Assembly: GCA_031255755.1 (NCBI GenBank)
Contig: JAIRRX010000138.1
Span: forward strand, 1 to 38,057
DNA: 38,057 nucleotides
DNA from: Prevotellaceae bacterium
GTDB taxonomy: Bacteria; Bacteroidota; Bacteroidia; Bacteroidales; UBA932
Reading direction: 5' to 3'
Positions 1 through 9,052 of this stretch are shown here, one piece after another (positions within the stretch are counted from its first letter, which is position 1; each line of letters begins with the position of its first letter). The notes under the pieces were generated by a model that did no database searches, had not been told where the DNA came from, and saw nothing but the letters and a program-made list of their open reading frames with translations. The translations under genes were made by a program, and so were the position numbers.

Positions 1-92
1 TCTTTTTTCTGATTTTCATGATATTTTGTGAACTTTTTAATCTATTTTAAAATTAATATGTACCTTTGCGCAATTTTTAAAAATAAAAGGAA

Positions 93-881
93 ATGAAAAA
101 ACTAAATAAATCATGGCAAATTGTTGCTGCAACCGTTTTGATAATGTCTGCTTTTGCATGTAACACAAATAAAAACAAATCAAGCATTGAATTTATACCT
201 GTAACTGTTACCGACAGCAGTTCAAATTATTCGGATGACACAACAATGTTTAATATCATTCAAATAAATTATCTTGAAGCAAAATCAAACACCGATGATT
301 CTATTGCCAACATTATAAATCAGGACTTTTTTGCATATTTGCAGCAGTTCTTTTTTGCCGAAAACGCTGATATGACAATGACAAAGGACAATATTCAAGA
401 TATTATTGCTTCGGAAATAAAAACATTCATAAAAGATATTAGCGAAGAAGAATCGCTTGCCGATTGTGAATCGTGCAGAATTGCCGAATTGTCTATAGGC
501 AGTTCCGTATATCAAACCGATAAAATTATTTCTTTGGTTTACAGATATTATCAATATTCGGGCGGAGCGCACGGCGATTCGGGCTGTATGGCTTTTAACT
601 ACAACAGAGAAGATGGCGCTCCGATTACTATTGACAATCTGACTGCCGATATTGATGAACTTACTGAAATTGCAGAAAAAGCGTTTGTCGAACAAAACGG
701 AACGCTTGCCGATTACTGGTTTGAAGATGACAGGTTTTATCTGCCTGAAGTATTTTATTTTGAAAAAAACAAAATAGTATTCTGTTATAATATTTATGAG
801 ATTGCTCCTTATACGGCAGGCTCTATTATTTTGGAACTCAATAATGATGATGTTAAACATCTTATTGATTATATAAACTGA
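93..881 (+). CDS. DUF3298/DUF4163 (RsiV-like) domain lipoprotein
   Basis: Lipoprotein signal (MKKLNKSWQIVAATVLIMSAFAC); 'YYQYSGGAHGDSGCMAFNYNREDGAPITIDNL' resembles the DUF3298 region; preceded by TACCTTTG (TAnnTTTG) at 61-68. Confidence 0.75.
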   Translation: MKKLNKSWQIVAATVLIMSAFACNTNKNKSSIEFIPVTVTDSSSNYSDDTTMFNIIQINYLEAKSNTDDSIANIINQDFFAYLQQFFFAENADMTMTKDNIQDIIASEIKTFIKDISEEESLADCESCRIAELSIGSSVYQTDKIISLVYRYYQYSGGAHGDSGCMAFNYNREDGAPITIDNLTADIDELTEIAEKAFVEQNGTLADYWFEDDRFYLPEVFYFEKNKIVFCYNIYEIAPYTAGSIILELNNDDVKHLIDYIN

Positions 882-902
882 AAAATATACGAACATATTT
901 CA

Positions 903-933
903 AAAATTACCGGATATGTCTGGTAATTTTTTT
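903..933 (+). terminator. Rho-independent terminator
   Basis: aaaattacc (903-911) / ggtaatttt (922-930) hairpin followed by a T run, directly after the 93-881 CDS. Confidence 0.7.
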
Positions 934-952
934 ATGATTAAAAACAGCAAAC

Positions 953-2752
953 ATGCAAAAAATACGTAATATAGCAATCATTGCCCACGTTGATCATGGA
1001 AAAACAACGCTGGTTGATAAAATGATTTTGCAGGGAAAAATATTTCGCGACAACGAAAAGGCAGGCGAACTTATTCTCGACAGTAATGATTTGGAACGCG
1101 AACGCGGAATAACAATACTCGCAAAAAATGTTTCGGTACAGTATAAAGATTATAAAATCAATATTATTGACACGCCGGGACACGTTGATTTCGGCGGCGA
1201 AGTAGAACGTGTACTGAATATGGCTGATGGCGTTTTGCTTTTGGTTGATGCTTTTGAAGGTACAATGCCGCAAACACGTTTTGTCTTGCAAAAAGCATTG
1301 GCGCTGGGATTGAAGCCGGTAGTTGTTATCAATAAAGTTGACAAACCAAACTGCCATCCCGATGATGTAAATGAACAGGTTTTCGACCTTATGTTTAATC
1401 TTCATGCAAGCGAAAATCAACTTAATTTTAAAACAGTTTACGGAAGCGCAAAACAGGGTTGGATGTCCAACGACTGGCGAAATCCCACAAAAGATATTAC
1501 CACATTGCTTGATACCATTCTCGAAGAAATTCCCGAACCCGACATTGTGGAAGGTACGCCTCAACTTTTAATTACTTCGCTTGAATATTCTCCTTACGTA
1601 GGACGAATAGCAATAGGAAAACTTACTCGCGGCGTTTTACATTCCGGCGACAGTATCTCGCTTGTAAAACATGACGGCGTTTCCGAAAAAACAAAAATAC
1701 GCGAGCTTATGATTTTTGAAGGTTTATCAAAAACAAAAGTCAGTGAAGTTCGTTGCGGCGACATTTGTGCCATAGTCGGCGTAGATGGTTTTGAAATAGG
1801 CGACACCATTGCAGATTATGAAAATCCCGAAGCGTTGCCGCCAATAGCGGTAGATGAACCCACAATGAGCATGACATTTACAATAAACGATTCTCCGTTC
1901 TTCGGCAAAGATGGAAAATTTGTAACATCACGTCATCTTAAAGAAAGATTAGACCGCGAACTTGAAAAAAATCTTGCCCTGCGAGTGAAACCCGGAGTAA
2001 CAGCAGATTCGTTTATCGTGTACGGACGCGGAGTTCTGCATATCAGCATACTTGTTGAAACAATGCGCCGCGAAGGTTACGAATTGCAGATAGGACAGCC
2101 CAAAGTTGTTGACAAAAATGTGAACGGACAGCGTTGCGAACCTGTTGAACACCTCACTATTGACCTGCCCGAAGAATTTTCCGGAAAAGCAATTGAAATG
2201 GCAACGCGGCGCAAAGCAGCACTTTTGCACATAGAACATCGGGACGACCGCGTACATCTTGATTTCGACATTCCCGCACGCGGACTTATCGGATTGCGCA
2301 GTAATCTGCTTACAGCCACACAGGGAGAAGCAATAGTTGCTCATCGTTTCAAAGGTTTTGAACCTTATAAAGGCGATATCGAAAAACGACAGAACGGCTC
2401 GCTTGTTGCTCTCGAAACAGGTATGGCTATTGCTTATGCGATGGATAAATTGCAGGACAGAGGCAAATTTTTTATCAGTCCGGGCGAACAGATTTACGCA
2501 GGGCAGGTGATAGGCGAACACTCGCGCAGCGAAGATTTGTCAATAAATGTATGCAAAACAAAAAAACTTACAAACGTTCGCGCATCAGGTTCGGACGAAA
2601 AGGCGATTTTGCCTCCGCCCGTAGTTTTTAGCCTCGAAGAAGCCCTCGAATATATTCAGGAAGATGAATATATCGAAGTAACGCCCAAATACATGCGCAT
2701 GCGCAAAATAATACTCAACGAAAACGAACGCAAACGTAAAAGTAAAGCATAA
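953..2752 (+). CDS. typA: Translational GTPase TypA/BipA
   Basis: '[19 protein letters not shown]', '[12 protein letters not shown]', '[16 protein letters not shown]', 'NKVDKP'; full-length 599 aa with TypA C-terminal domain. Confidence 0.97.
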   Translation: MQKIRNIAIIAHVDHGKTTLVDKMILQGKIFRDNEKAGELILDSNDLERERGITILAKNVSVQYKDYKINIIDTPGHVDFGGEVERVLNMADGVLLLVDAFEGTMPQTRFVLQKALALGLKPVVVINKVDKPNCHPDDVNEQVFDLMFNLHASENQLNFKTVYGSAKQGWMSNDWRNPTKDITTLLDTILEEIPEPDIVEGTPQLLITSLEYSPYVGRIAIGKLTRGVLHSGDSISLVKHDGVSEKTKIRELMIFEGLSKTKVSEVRCGDICAIVGVDGFEIGDTIADYENPEALPPIAVDEPTMSMTFTINDSPFFGKDGKFVTSRHLKERLDRELEKNLALRVKPGVTADSFIVYGRGVLHISILVETMRREGYELQIGQPKVVDKNVNGQRCEPVEHLTIDLPEEFSGKAIEMATRRKAALLHIEHRDDRVHLDFDIPARGLIGLRSNLLTATQGEAIVAHRFKGFEPYKGDIEKRQNGSLVALETGMAIAYAMDKLQDRGKFFISPGEQIYAGQVIGEHSRSEDLSINVCKTKKLTNVRASGSDEKAILPPPVVFSLEEALEYIQEDEYIEVTPKYMRMRKIILNENERKRKSKA

Positions 2753-2760
2753 ATCATACG

Positions 2761-2800
2761 AAAAGAGGAACCTGTTGATTAAAACATATTCCTCTTTTTA
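2761..2800. terminator. Bidirectional terminator between convergent genes
   Basis: aaaagaggaa (2761-2770) / ttcctctttt (2789-2798), lying between convergent typA and the AsmA-like gene. Confidence 0.7.
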
Positions 2801-2833
2801 TTTGGTATTGTATGCAGGCTGTTTGCCTCTGTT

Positions 2834-5422
2834 TTATTCTTTTTTCCTGTTCAGCAGGTTATTCAGGATGCTTGACGCTTTATCCTTTATTTTTTCTTCT
2901 GCCTTGTGCTTTGCAGAATCAATTACCGTTTCGAGTTTTTCTTTTGCCTGATGTTTCAAAGAATCAACTGTTGCGTTTATGTTTTCTTTGATACTCTCTG
3001 CGCCGCCGCCGAGAACTGACGAGGTTGCGCTTCCGTATTTAGGCAAGCCAATGTTGAACGCAGGATTTTTCATTGTTCCTGTAATTTTTACGCCTACCTT
3101 TATTTTACTGTTTGCATTTGACCCTGAAATTCCCAATTTTGACAGTGTGTTATTTATTTCTGTTCCAATCTTTCCTGCCGGAATATCAATATCCGCATCA
3201 TAGTTTAAATTGTTTGCAAGCCCGTGTTCTCCACCGATTTTCATATCAAAATTTCCTAATTTTACATCAAAGGGATGTACTTTTATCATGCCGTTTTTGA
3301 TTGCAAAATGCAGATTTACGTTTTTTATTGATTTTACGCTGTCTATTTTCAGAAGATTTGCCAGTTTGTTGACGCTTTCATTTGCCGACAGTAAAATATC
3401 TTTGGTTTTGAAAGAGCCTTCGGCGTTCAGCGTATTGTAATCGATATTCATATTTTTATCAAGTTCAGAACTGAAATCAAACAACAGACTTATTTTGCCG
3501 TCGGTATTTTTCAATATCGGAGCTAATTTTCCGAATATGTCAAATGATTTTGCAGCATCGTTAATATGTACATCTGCAAGCGACAAATTCAGTTTTACTG
3601 CTGCCCTGTCGGTGTTTTGAGCAAAATACGAACCTGTAAGATTTATCTGTCCGCCTGCCGTATTGCTTGCTATTTTGTCAATATTGAGTTTTCCTTCTTT
3701 CAGGCTCATTTTACCTGTAAAGTTTGTCATTGTGATATTGTCGTAAACCAGTTTATCGGCATTTGCGTTTATTGCAAAGTCAATATTTGCAGGTAAAATT
3801 ATTACTCCAGTATCCGAAACGCTGGCAGATCCTGTTTCGGAAGGCGGAGTTATTGTAAGAAAATCATTACAGTCAAACAGTGTTGATTTAAGATTAAGAT
3901 TGCCTTTCAGCGGATTGCCCTTGAATACGTATGGAAGTATGTTTTCAAAATGCCCCGAAAGATGCAAATCGCTTTTACCCATTGTTGCATCAAACGAATT
4001 AAGTTGACAATGTACGGGTTTGAATGTAAGTGATGCATCTTTTATATCCATCTCGGAAGCCATGCCGTCAATTTTCATTTTGAAATTGCTTATCTGTAAT
4101 GCGCCGCTGAGAGTTATTTTTTCATACTGTTTCTTTTCTACTTGCGACAGCAGTCCTGCAAAGGCAATATTTGCATTCAGCACGCCGTCAAGCGACATGT
4201 TGATAAGAGGCAAACATTTGCGTAATGATGAAAAATCAATCTTGCCGTTTGCTGCAAAATGCATTTCCGGATCAGTAAACGGATACAGCACCTTACCCGA
4301 AAGAGAAAACGGATTGTTGATTACATTCAAACTGAATTTTGACAGATTGATAATGCTGTTTGCATCTTTATTTTTATCCAAAATCATATCAAGGTCAATA
4401 TTAAGATTTTTTATTGCTTCCGAAAAGCCCGAATATTTTATATATCCGTCTTTCACTTTCAAAGCAAGTGTTATGAGCGGCGTGGATGTTTCACTGAGCA
4501 ATCCTTTTACTGCCGCATTCATCGACAGGTCGCCTTGCGTATCTATGTCGTTTACTTCGGCTACGATGGAAGAAGGAATTAATCCAAGTAATGATTTCAG
4601 CGATGGAACTTTTAATCCAAAAGTCAAATCAAAATCGGCGCTGCCGTCATTTATTGTTTTAACAGCGCCATCGGCTTGCATAACCATTTTGTTGATATGT
4701 ATTTCATTTTCCTTTAATGTGAATATGTTATTAGTCATGTCGGCATCGATGTTGCCGTCTATTGCAAGCGCAATACCGGATACGATTGGCGACCGATTGC
4801 TGTAAGCGCTCACATTGTCAGATTTGATTGATAAGGCAATTACATCGTGAGCCGCCGAAAGTTCTCCTTTCAAATTAAGATTCATATTTTTTATGCTTGC
4901 GAGCATTGCAGCCGCTTCATCGTCATAAATAATATCGGCATTTTGTATTGCAAACTTTTCGAGGCTCAATTTAAATTCCGATGATTCTTCTTCCGCTGTT
5001 TCATCTGTCGATGTTTCATCCGGTTTCATTATGTTCCAGTTGGCGTTACCGTTTGCAAGGAGGCGCGCTTTGATATAAGGCTGGTCAATCAGCACCGATT
5101 TGATTATAAAATTACCTTTGATAAGTTCCCAAACGTCAACAACTACTGATATTGATTTAATATCGGCAAGCGTGTCGCCTTCAAAATCATTAATACCTGC
5201 GATGCTTATGTTTTCAAGCGATACAGTTACATTGGGAAACGTTTTCAGAAGAGATATTTTAAGATTGTTAAAATCTACCTGTGCGTTTACGTTTTCGTTG
5301 ATTGTTTTCTTGGCAATGGATTCTATTTTACCTCTGAACAGTGTTGGCACGCTAATAACGAGCAATACCAGCAGCGCAATTATAATTGCCAGCGATTTGA
5401 ATATGATTTTTAATGCTTTCAT
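2834..5422 (-). CDS. AsmA family protein (large, N-terminal TM anchor)
   Basis: N-terminal TM helix followed by the AsmA-type pattern 'LLKTFPNVTVSLENISIAGINDFEGDTLADIKSISVVVDVWELIKGNFIIKSVLIDQPYIKAR'; 862 aa. Confidence 0.85.
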   Translation of the reverse strand: MKALKIIFKSLAIIIALLVLLVISVPTLFRGKIESIAKKTINENVNAQVDFNNLKISLLKTFPNVTVSLENISIAGINDFEGDTLADIKSISVVVDVWELIKGNFIIKSVLIDQPYIKARLLANGNANWNIMKPDETSTDETAEEESSEFKLSLEKFAIQNADIIYDDEAAAMLASIKNMNLNLKGELSAAHDVIALSIKSDNVSAYSNRSPIVSGIALAIDGNIDADMTNNIFTLKENEIHINKMVMQADGAVKTINDGSADFDLTFGLKVPSLKSLLGLIPSSIVAEVNDIDTQGDLSMNAAVKGLLSETSTPLITLALKVKDGYIKYSGFSEAIKNLNIDLDMILDKNKDANSIINLSKFSLNVINNPFSLSGKVLYPFTDPEMHFAANGKIDFSSLRKCLPLINMSLDGVLNANIAFAGLLSQVEKKQYEKITLSGALQISNFKMKIDGMASEMDIKDASLTFKPVHCQLNSFDATMGKSDLHLSGHFENILPYVFKGNPLKGNLNLKSTLFDCNDFLTITPPSETGSASVSDTGVIILPANIDFAINANADKLVYDNITMTNFTGKMSLKEGKLNIDKIASNTAGGQINLTGSYFAQNTDRAAVKLNLSLADVHINDAAKSFDIFGKLAPILKNTDGKISLLFDFSSELDKNMNIDYNTLNAEGSFKTKDILLSANESVNKLANLLKIDSVKSIKNVNLHFAIKNGMIKVHPFDVKLGNFDMKIGGEHGLANNLNYDADIDIPAGKIGTEINNTLSKLGISGSNANSKIKVGVKITGTMKNPAFNIGLPKYGSATSSVLGGGAESIKENINATVDSLKHQAKEKLETVIDSAKHKAEEKIKDKASSILNNLLNRKKE

Positions 5423-5572
5423 AATTTTGCAATTTTAATATTTTTACTGTTGCAAAATTAGATAAAATATTTTGAATGTCATATTTAATATATGTGAAAA
5501 AATGAATATTTTTTTCAAATAACAGGCGTCTTTTTAATAAAATGCTAATTTTAAGCAATAAAACGGGCAATA

Positions 5573-6658
5573 CTATTTTTTCTCAGGAAAGTTTTTATTG
5601 GCTACATTCAGGCGCTTGCGGGTACTTTCAAGAGTTTTGCGTAATGCTGCATGTTCCGTTTCGGTAAAAAGTTGCCGACTGTCGTAGAATTTATTTGCAG
5701 GGATGATGTAAAAATTTGTTTTCCTGTTTTCAACATGGCGGTGGCGCAAAATCAGCGAGTATTTGCAATCTGCAATTTTTGTGGCGGTATCGTTTTTTAC
5801 TAATGCAATATGTGCCATTGCGCCTATGTCGGTATGTTCATAATTTTGATTTGATACTGCATTGCCAAGCGAATACACAACAGCCGATTTGATATTTCCA
5901 TCGGCGTCTGTCTGCGTTTCCATAGGCTGAACAACATGAGGATGCGAGCCTATAATAAGATTTATACCGTGTGAAGTCATAAATTCGGCAAGCATTTTTT
6001 GCTCGGAATTATGTTTAAGTTGATATTCAAGACCCCAGTGTATAAGGCAAATTATCATGTCGGGATTACGCTGTTTTGCAAGTTTTATATCATTTGCAAT
6101 ATCTGCCGTATCAATCATATTAACAATATTGGGATATGTAACAGGCAATCCGTTTGTGCCGTAGGTATATGACATAAAAGCAATACGAAATCCTTTTATA
6201 TCTATAATTTGCGGATGCGAAAACATCTTTTCCGCAATATTTCTGTATGTGCCTGTATGATACATTCCAAGCCTGTCGATAACATCAAGCGTGCGTGTTA
6301 TGCCTTTTGAGCCTCTGTCGCAACTGTGATTATTTGCTGTTGACAGTAAGTTTATTCCTGTTTTTTTTAATGTTTCCGCTATTGCATCGGGCGCGCTGAA
6401 ACACGGATAACCGCTATACGGAGCGCCTGCCAAAGTAAGTTCAAGATTTGCCACTTTGAAATCCGCATACTTGATTTCATTGGCAACAAACGAAAAGCAC
6501 GAATCATAATCGTATGTTCCGTTCGGCATTTTTGCGGCATCTATTTGAGGCATGTGCTGCATTATATCGCCTATAAACACAAGCCGCAACGTATCGCTGC
6601 AAAACAGATGACATGTAAAAAAGCAATAAAGAAAAACAAATATAAATATACGTTTCAT
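5573..6658 (-). CDS. CapA family protein (PGA_cap metallophosphatase-like)
   Basis: 'LVFIGDIMQHMPQ', 'DFKVANLELTL', 'STANNHSCDRGSKGITRTLDV', 'IGSHPHVVQPMET' motifs; signal peptide. Confidence 0.9.
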   Translation of the reverse strand: MKRIFIFVFLYCFFTCHLFCSDTLRLVFIGDIMQHMPQIDAAKMPNGTYDYDSCFSFVANEIKYADFKVANLELTLAGAPYSGYPCFSAPDAIAETLKKTGINLLSTANNHSCDRGSKGITRTLDVIDRLGMYHTGTYRNIAEKMFSHPQIIDIKGFRIAFMSYTYGTNGLPVTYPNIVNMIDTADIANDIKLAKQRNPDMIICLIHWGLEYQLKHNSEQKMLAEFMTSHGINLIIGSHPHVVQPMETQTDADGNIKSAVVYSLGNAVSNQNYEHTDIGAMAHIALVKNDTATKIADCKYSLILRHRHVENRKTNFYIIPANKFYDSRQLFTETEHAALRKTLESTRKRLNVANKNFPEKK

Positions 6659-6675
6659 AATGACATGCCTGCTTG

Positions 6676-7200
6676 TTAAAATATCTTTTTGGCTTCGTTT
6701 TTGACTGAATTGATTGCCGTTTGAATTAAATTGCTGTTACCATCGGCGGCATAACTTTCCACAATCAGTCGGGCAAATCCAAGCGAAGAATCTTCGGCAT
6801 GTATTTTTGCCGCAGATTCGTTGATGTGCATTATTACGCTTTCCTTTGCCGCCTTTGTCGTTTCCCAAGTATCATTGCTGACGTAAAGTTGCTGCGAAAG
6901 GTTGTGTTCAAATTCTTCGCGAACGCTCGAAAGCAGCAGCACGTGAAAGTCCTGACAGTTCATATTTTGCCTGTGTGTTCGCACAACAAGAGACGCAGGA
7001 TTGATGCGTTCCAGAAAAAGTATTAATCGTTCGCACGCCTGCAAACGCATTGTAACTGTTGCCTGTCGTGATGTTTTTTTTAACTGATAATTCCGCTGCG
7101 CTTCATCGTTTCTCAACATTTTTTGCAAAACAATATAAACACTTATTGCGACAAGTAAAGCAGGCGCAATAAAAAACACAAGTTGAGTAAAATCATTCAT
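6676..7200 (-). CDS. Conserved hypothetical membrane-anchored protein
   Basis: Single N-terminal TM followed by a soluble helical domain; full promoter upstream (7231-7260, minus). Confidence 0.6.
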   Translation of the reverse strand: MNDFTQLVFFIAPALLVAISVYIVLQKMLRNDEAQRNYQLKKTSRQATVTMRLQACERLILFLERINPASLVVRTHRQNMNCQDFHVLLLSSVREEFEHNLSQQLYVSNDTWETTKAAKESVIMHINESAAKIHAEDSSLGFARLIVESYAADGNSNLIQTAINSVKNEAKKIF

Positions 7201-7230
7201 AATTATTATTGTAATAAACAGATTATTTTA

Positions 7231-7260
7231 CAAATGTATGAAAATTTTTAATTACTGCAA
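7231..7260 (-). promoter_or_regulatory. Bacteroidota-type promoter (TTG-N19-TACATTTG)
   Basis: On minus strand: TTG (7260-7258), 19-nt spacer, TACATTTG (7238-7231), about 30 bp upstream of the 6676-7200 CDS. Confidence 0.6.
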
Positions 7261-7499
7261 ACAAATAAATTAACATACAAACAATTATTTTAATGATACG
7301 GGAAAAGATTTTTTTGATTGATGATTTATATTATATTTATTATATCTATTATAATTTATACAAAAACAATATATTATAATATGTATGGGAGATTTTTTAA
7401 AAAATATTAATGTAAAAAATATTTGAAAATAATATAACTTTACAGAGATATTATATTATGATATAAATAATAACTCCATAACCGATAAGTATAAAAACA

Positions 7500-7721
7500 T
7501 TGCGCCCCTCAGGCAAAAATATTATTGGAAAAGATGCAATTAACGCTTCGGAACATATTATAAAACTCTCGGAGCGTGCTACAAAGCTCTCGGAGCATGC
7601 TACAGAACTCTCGGAGCATGCTACAAAACTCTCGGAGCATGCTACGGAACTCTCGGAGCATGCTACGGAACTCTCGGAGCATGCTACAAAACTCTCGGAG
7701 CATGCTACGGAACTTACGTAG
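7500..7721 (+). CDS. Possible small heptad-repeat protein ((K/E)LSEHAT)n, TTG start
   Basis: ORF MRPSGKNIIGKDAINASEHIIKLSERATKLSEHATELSEHAT... ; regular 7-aa coiled-coil-like pattern, but no clear start signal and the opposite strand is also open. Confidence 0.35.
   Translation: MRPSGKNIIGKDAINASEHIIKLSERATKLSEHATELSEHATKLSEHATELSEHATELSEHATKLSEHATELT
7547..7714 (+). repeat. 21-bp tandem repeat (ctcggagcatgctacRRAact), 7 good units plus one degenerate 5' unit
   Basis: Near-identical units start at 7568, 7589, 7610, 7631, 7652, 7673, 7694; degenerate unit at 7547. Most units carry the palindrome AGCATGCT. Confidence 0.97.
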
Positions 7722-7965
7722 TTGAATACGCGGCTCGCGGAGTCGAATACGCGGATTATAAATTTAATCATATTGTATATTTTTATACCTAAAATAAAAA
7801 TATTAAAACAATTAATAAAAACCTGAACATTCCGAAAAACGATGTTGATATTAACATCGCCTGTTGCATGCACAAAGCAGGCAAAAGCGCATCATTGCAG
7901 ATAAGCAGGCGCATCACAGACGGCGATGGGGAAATTGGCGGAGGGTTGTTTTGGGGATATATTCA

Positions 7966-7994
7966 TTGAGTTTCGTAAACATTAGATATATTTG
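7966..7994 (+). promoter_or_regulatory. Bacteroidota-type promoter (TTG-N18-TATATTTG) for mltG
   Basis: TTG 7966-7968, 18-nt spacer, TATATTTG 7987-7994; mltG ATG at 8015. Confidence 0.65.
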
Positions 7995-8014
7995 CAGGTT
8001 CAAAATAAAATATT

Positions 8015-9049
8015 ATGAAATCAAAAAAGAAAAAACTGACAGCGTTTGCATTTGTTTTTCTGCTTTTTGCAGGGGCTTTTGCAGGATATAAATTTTATGA
8101 ATATTTCTACGCTCCGAATACGAACATCGTGGCAGCCGATTTTTTTTATATCCCGACAGGGTCTAATATTGATGATGTTTTTAATATGCTTGAAAAACAA
8201 AATATTGTTGTTGATATGAGTTCATTTAAGCGTGCGGCAGGTTTTTTGAAATTCAACAGTGCAAAGGCAGGACGTTATAAAATAACAAAACGCATGGGGA
8301 ACAGGGAATTTATAAGCATGCTGCGTTCAGGCAACCAGTCGGCGATAAAAATAACATTTTCGGGAAATATCCGCAGTAATGAAAAAATTGCATCCATTGC
8401 CGCCCGATACCTTGAAACGGATTCAACATCAATTATTGAAGCGTTAAACGATAATGATTTTATCGGCAAATTTGGTTTCAACAGTCAAACGGTTATAGGA
8501 ATGTTTATCCCCAATACTTATGAGATATACTGGAATATCAGCGCAAATGATTTTATCGAACGAATGTACAGAGAATATGAGAAGTTCTGGAATGACAGCC
8601 GTAAATCAAAACTTCGGCAAACAGGCTTTACGCAGGCAGATGTAAGCATAATAGCATCGATTGTTTACGAAGAAACAAATAATATTGACGAAATGCCTGT
8701 AATAGCAGGAGTTTATATAAATCGAATAAATGCGGGAATGTTGCTGCAAGCCGACCCGACAGTAAAATTTGCGCTGGGCGATTTTTCCATTCGCAGAATA
8801 TTAATCCGCCACACTGCTTATGATTCGCCTTACAATACTTACAAATATAAAGGTTTGCCGCCATCGCCGATTTGCATGCCATCAATAGCGGCAATAGATG
8901 CCGTGCTGAATTATGAACATCACGATTATTATTATTTCTGTGCAAAAGATGATTTTTCAGGCAAACATAACTTTGCAAAAACGCTTTCTCAGCACAATCA
9001 GAACGCCCGCGCCTATCAGCGAGCCTTAAACAGCAGAAATGTACGGTAG
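8015..9049 (+). CDS. mltG: Endolytic murein transglycosylase MltG (YceG-like)
   Basis: 'ASIVYEETNNIDEMPVIAGVYINRINAGMLLQADPTVKFALG', 'DSPYNTYKYKGLPPSPICMPSIAAIDAVLNY' are MltG signatures; N-terminal TM. Confidence 0.95.
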   Translation: MKSKKKKLTAFAFVFLLFAGAFAGYKFYEYFYAPNTNIVAADFFYIPTGSNIDDVFNMLEKQNIVVDMSSFKRAAGFLKFNSAKAGRYKITKRMGNREFISMLRSGNQSAIKITFSGNIRSNEKIASIAARYLETDSTSIIEALNDNDFIGKFGFNSQTVIGMFIPNTYEIYWNISANDFIERMYREYEKFWNDSRKSKLRQTGFTQADVSIIASIVYEETNNIDEMPVIAGVYINRINAGMLLQADPTVKFALGDFSIRRILIRHTAYDSPYNTYKYKGLPPSPICMPSIAAIDAVLNYEHHDYYYFCAKDDFSGKHNFAKTLSQHNQNARAYQRALNSRNVR

Positions 9050-9052
9050 AAT

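Noticed and set aside
285-896. 203-aa minus-strand ORF opposite the DUF3298 gene
   Set aside because: Antisense shadow of a well-supported CDS; low-complexity composition, no domain features.
938-1564. Minus-strand ORF opposite typA
   Set aside because: Antisense to the strongly conserved typA; no signal or motif.
1949-2521. Minus-strand ORF opposite typA C-terminal half
   Set aside because: Same reason; shadow ORF.
4020-4805. 261-aa plus-strand ORF opposite AsmA-like gene
   Set aside because: Serine/phenylalanine-rich antisense translation, no domain pattern.
5352-5570. 72-aa minus ORF upstream of AsmA-like gene
   Set aside because: Overlaps the AsmA start and a -7-like box (CAAAATTA, 5453-5460); more likely promoter region than coding.
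7568-7714. CRISPR array
   Set aside because: The 21-bp units are contiguous with no unique spacers, so it is a tandem repeat, not CRISPR.
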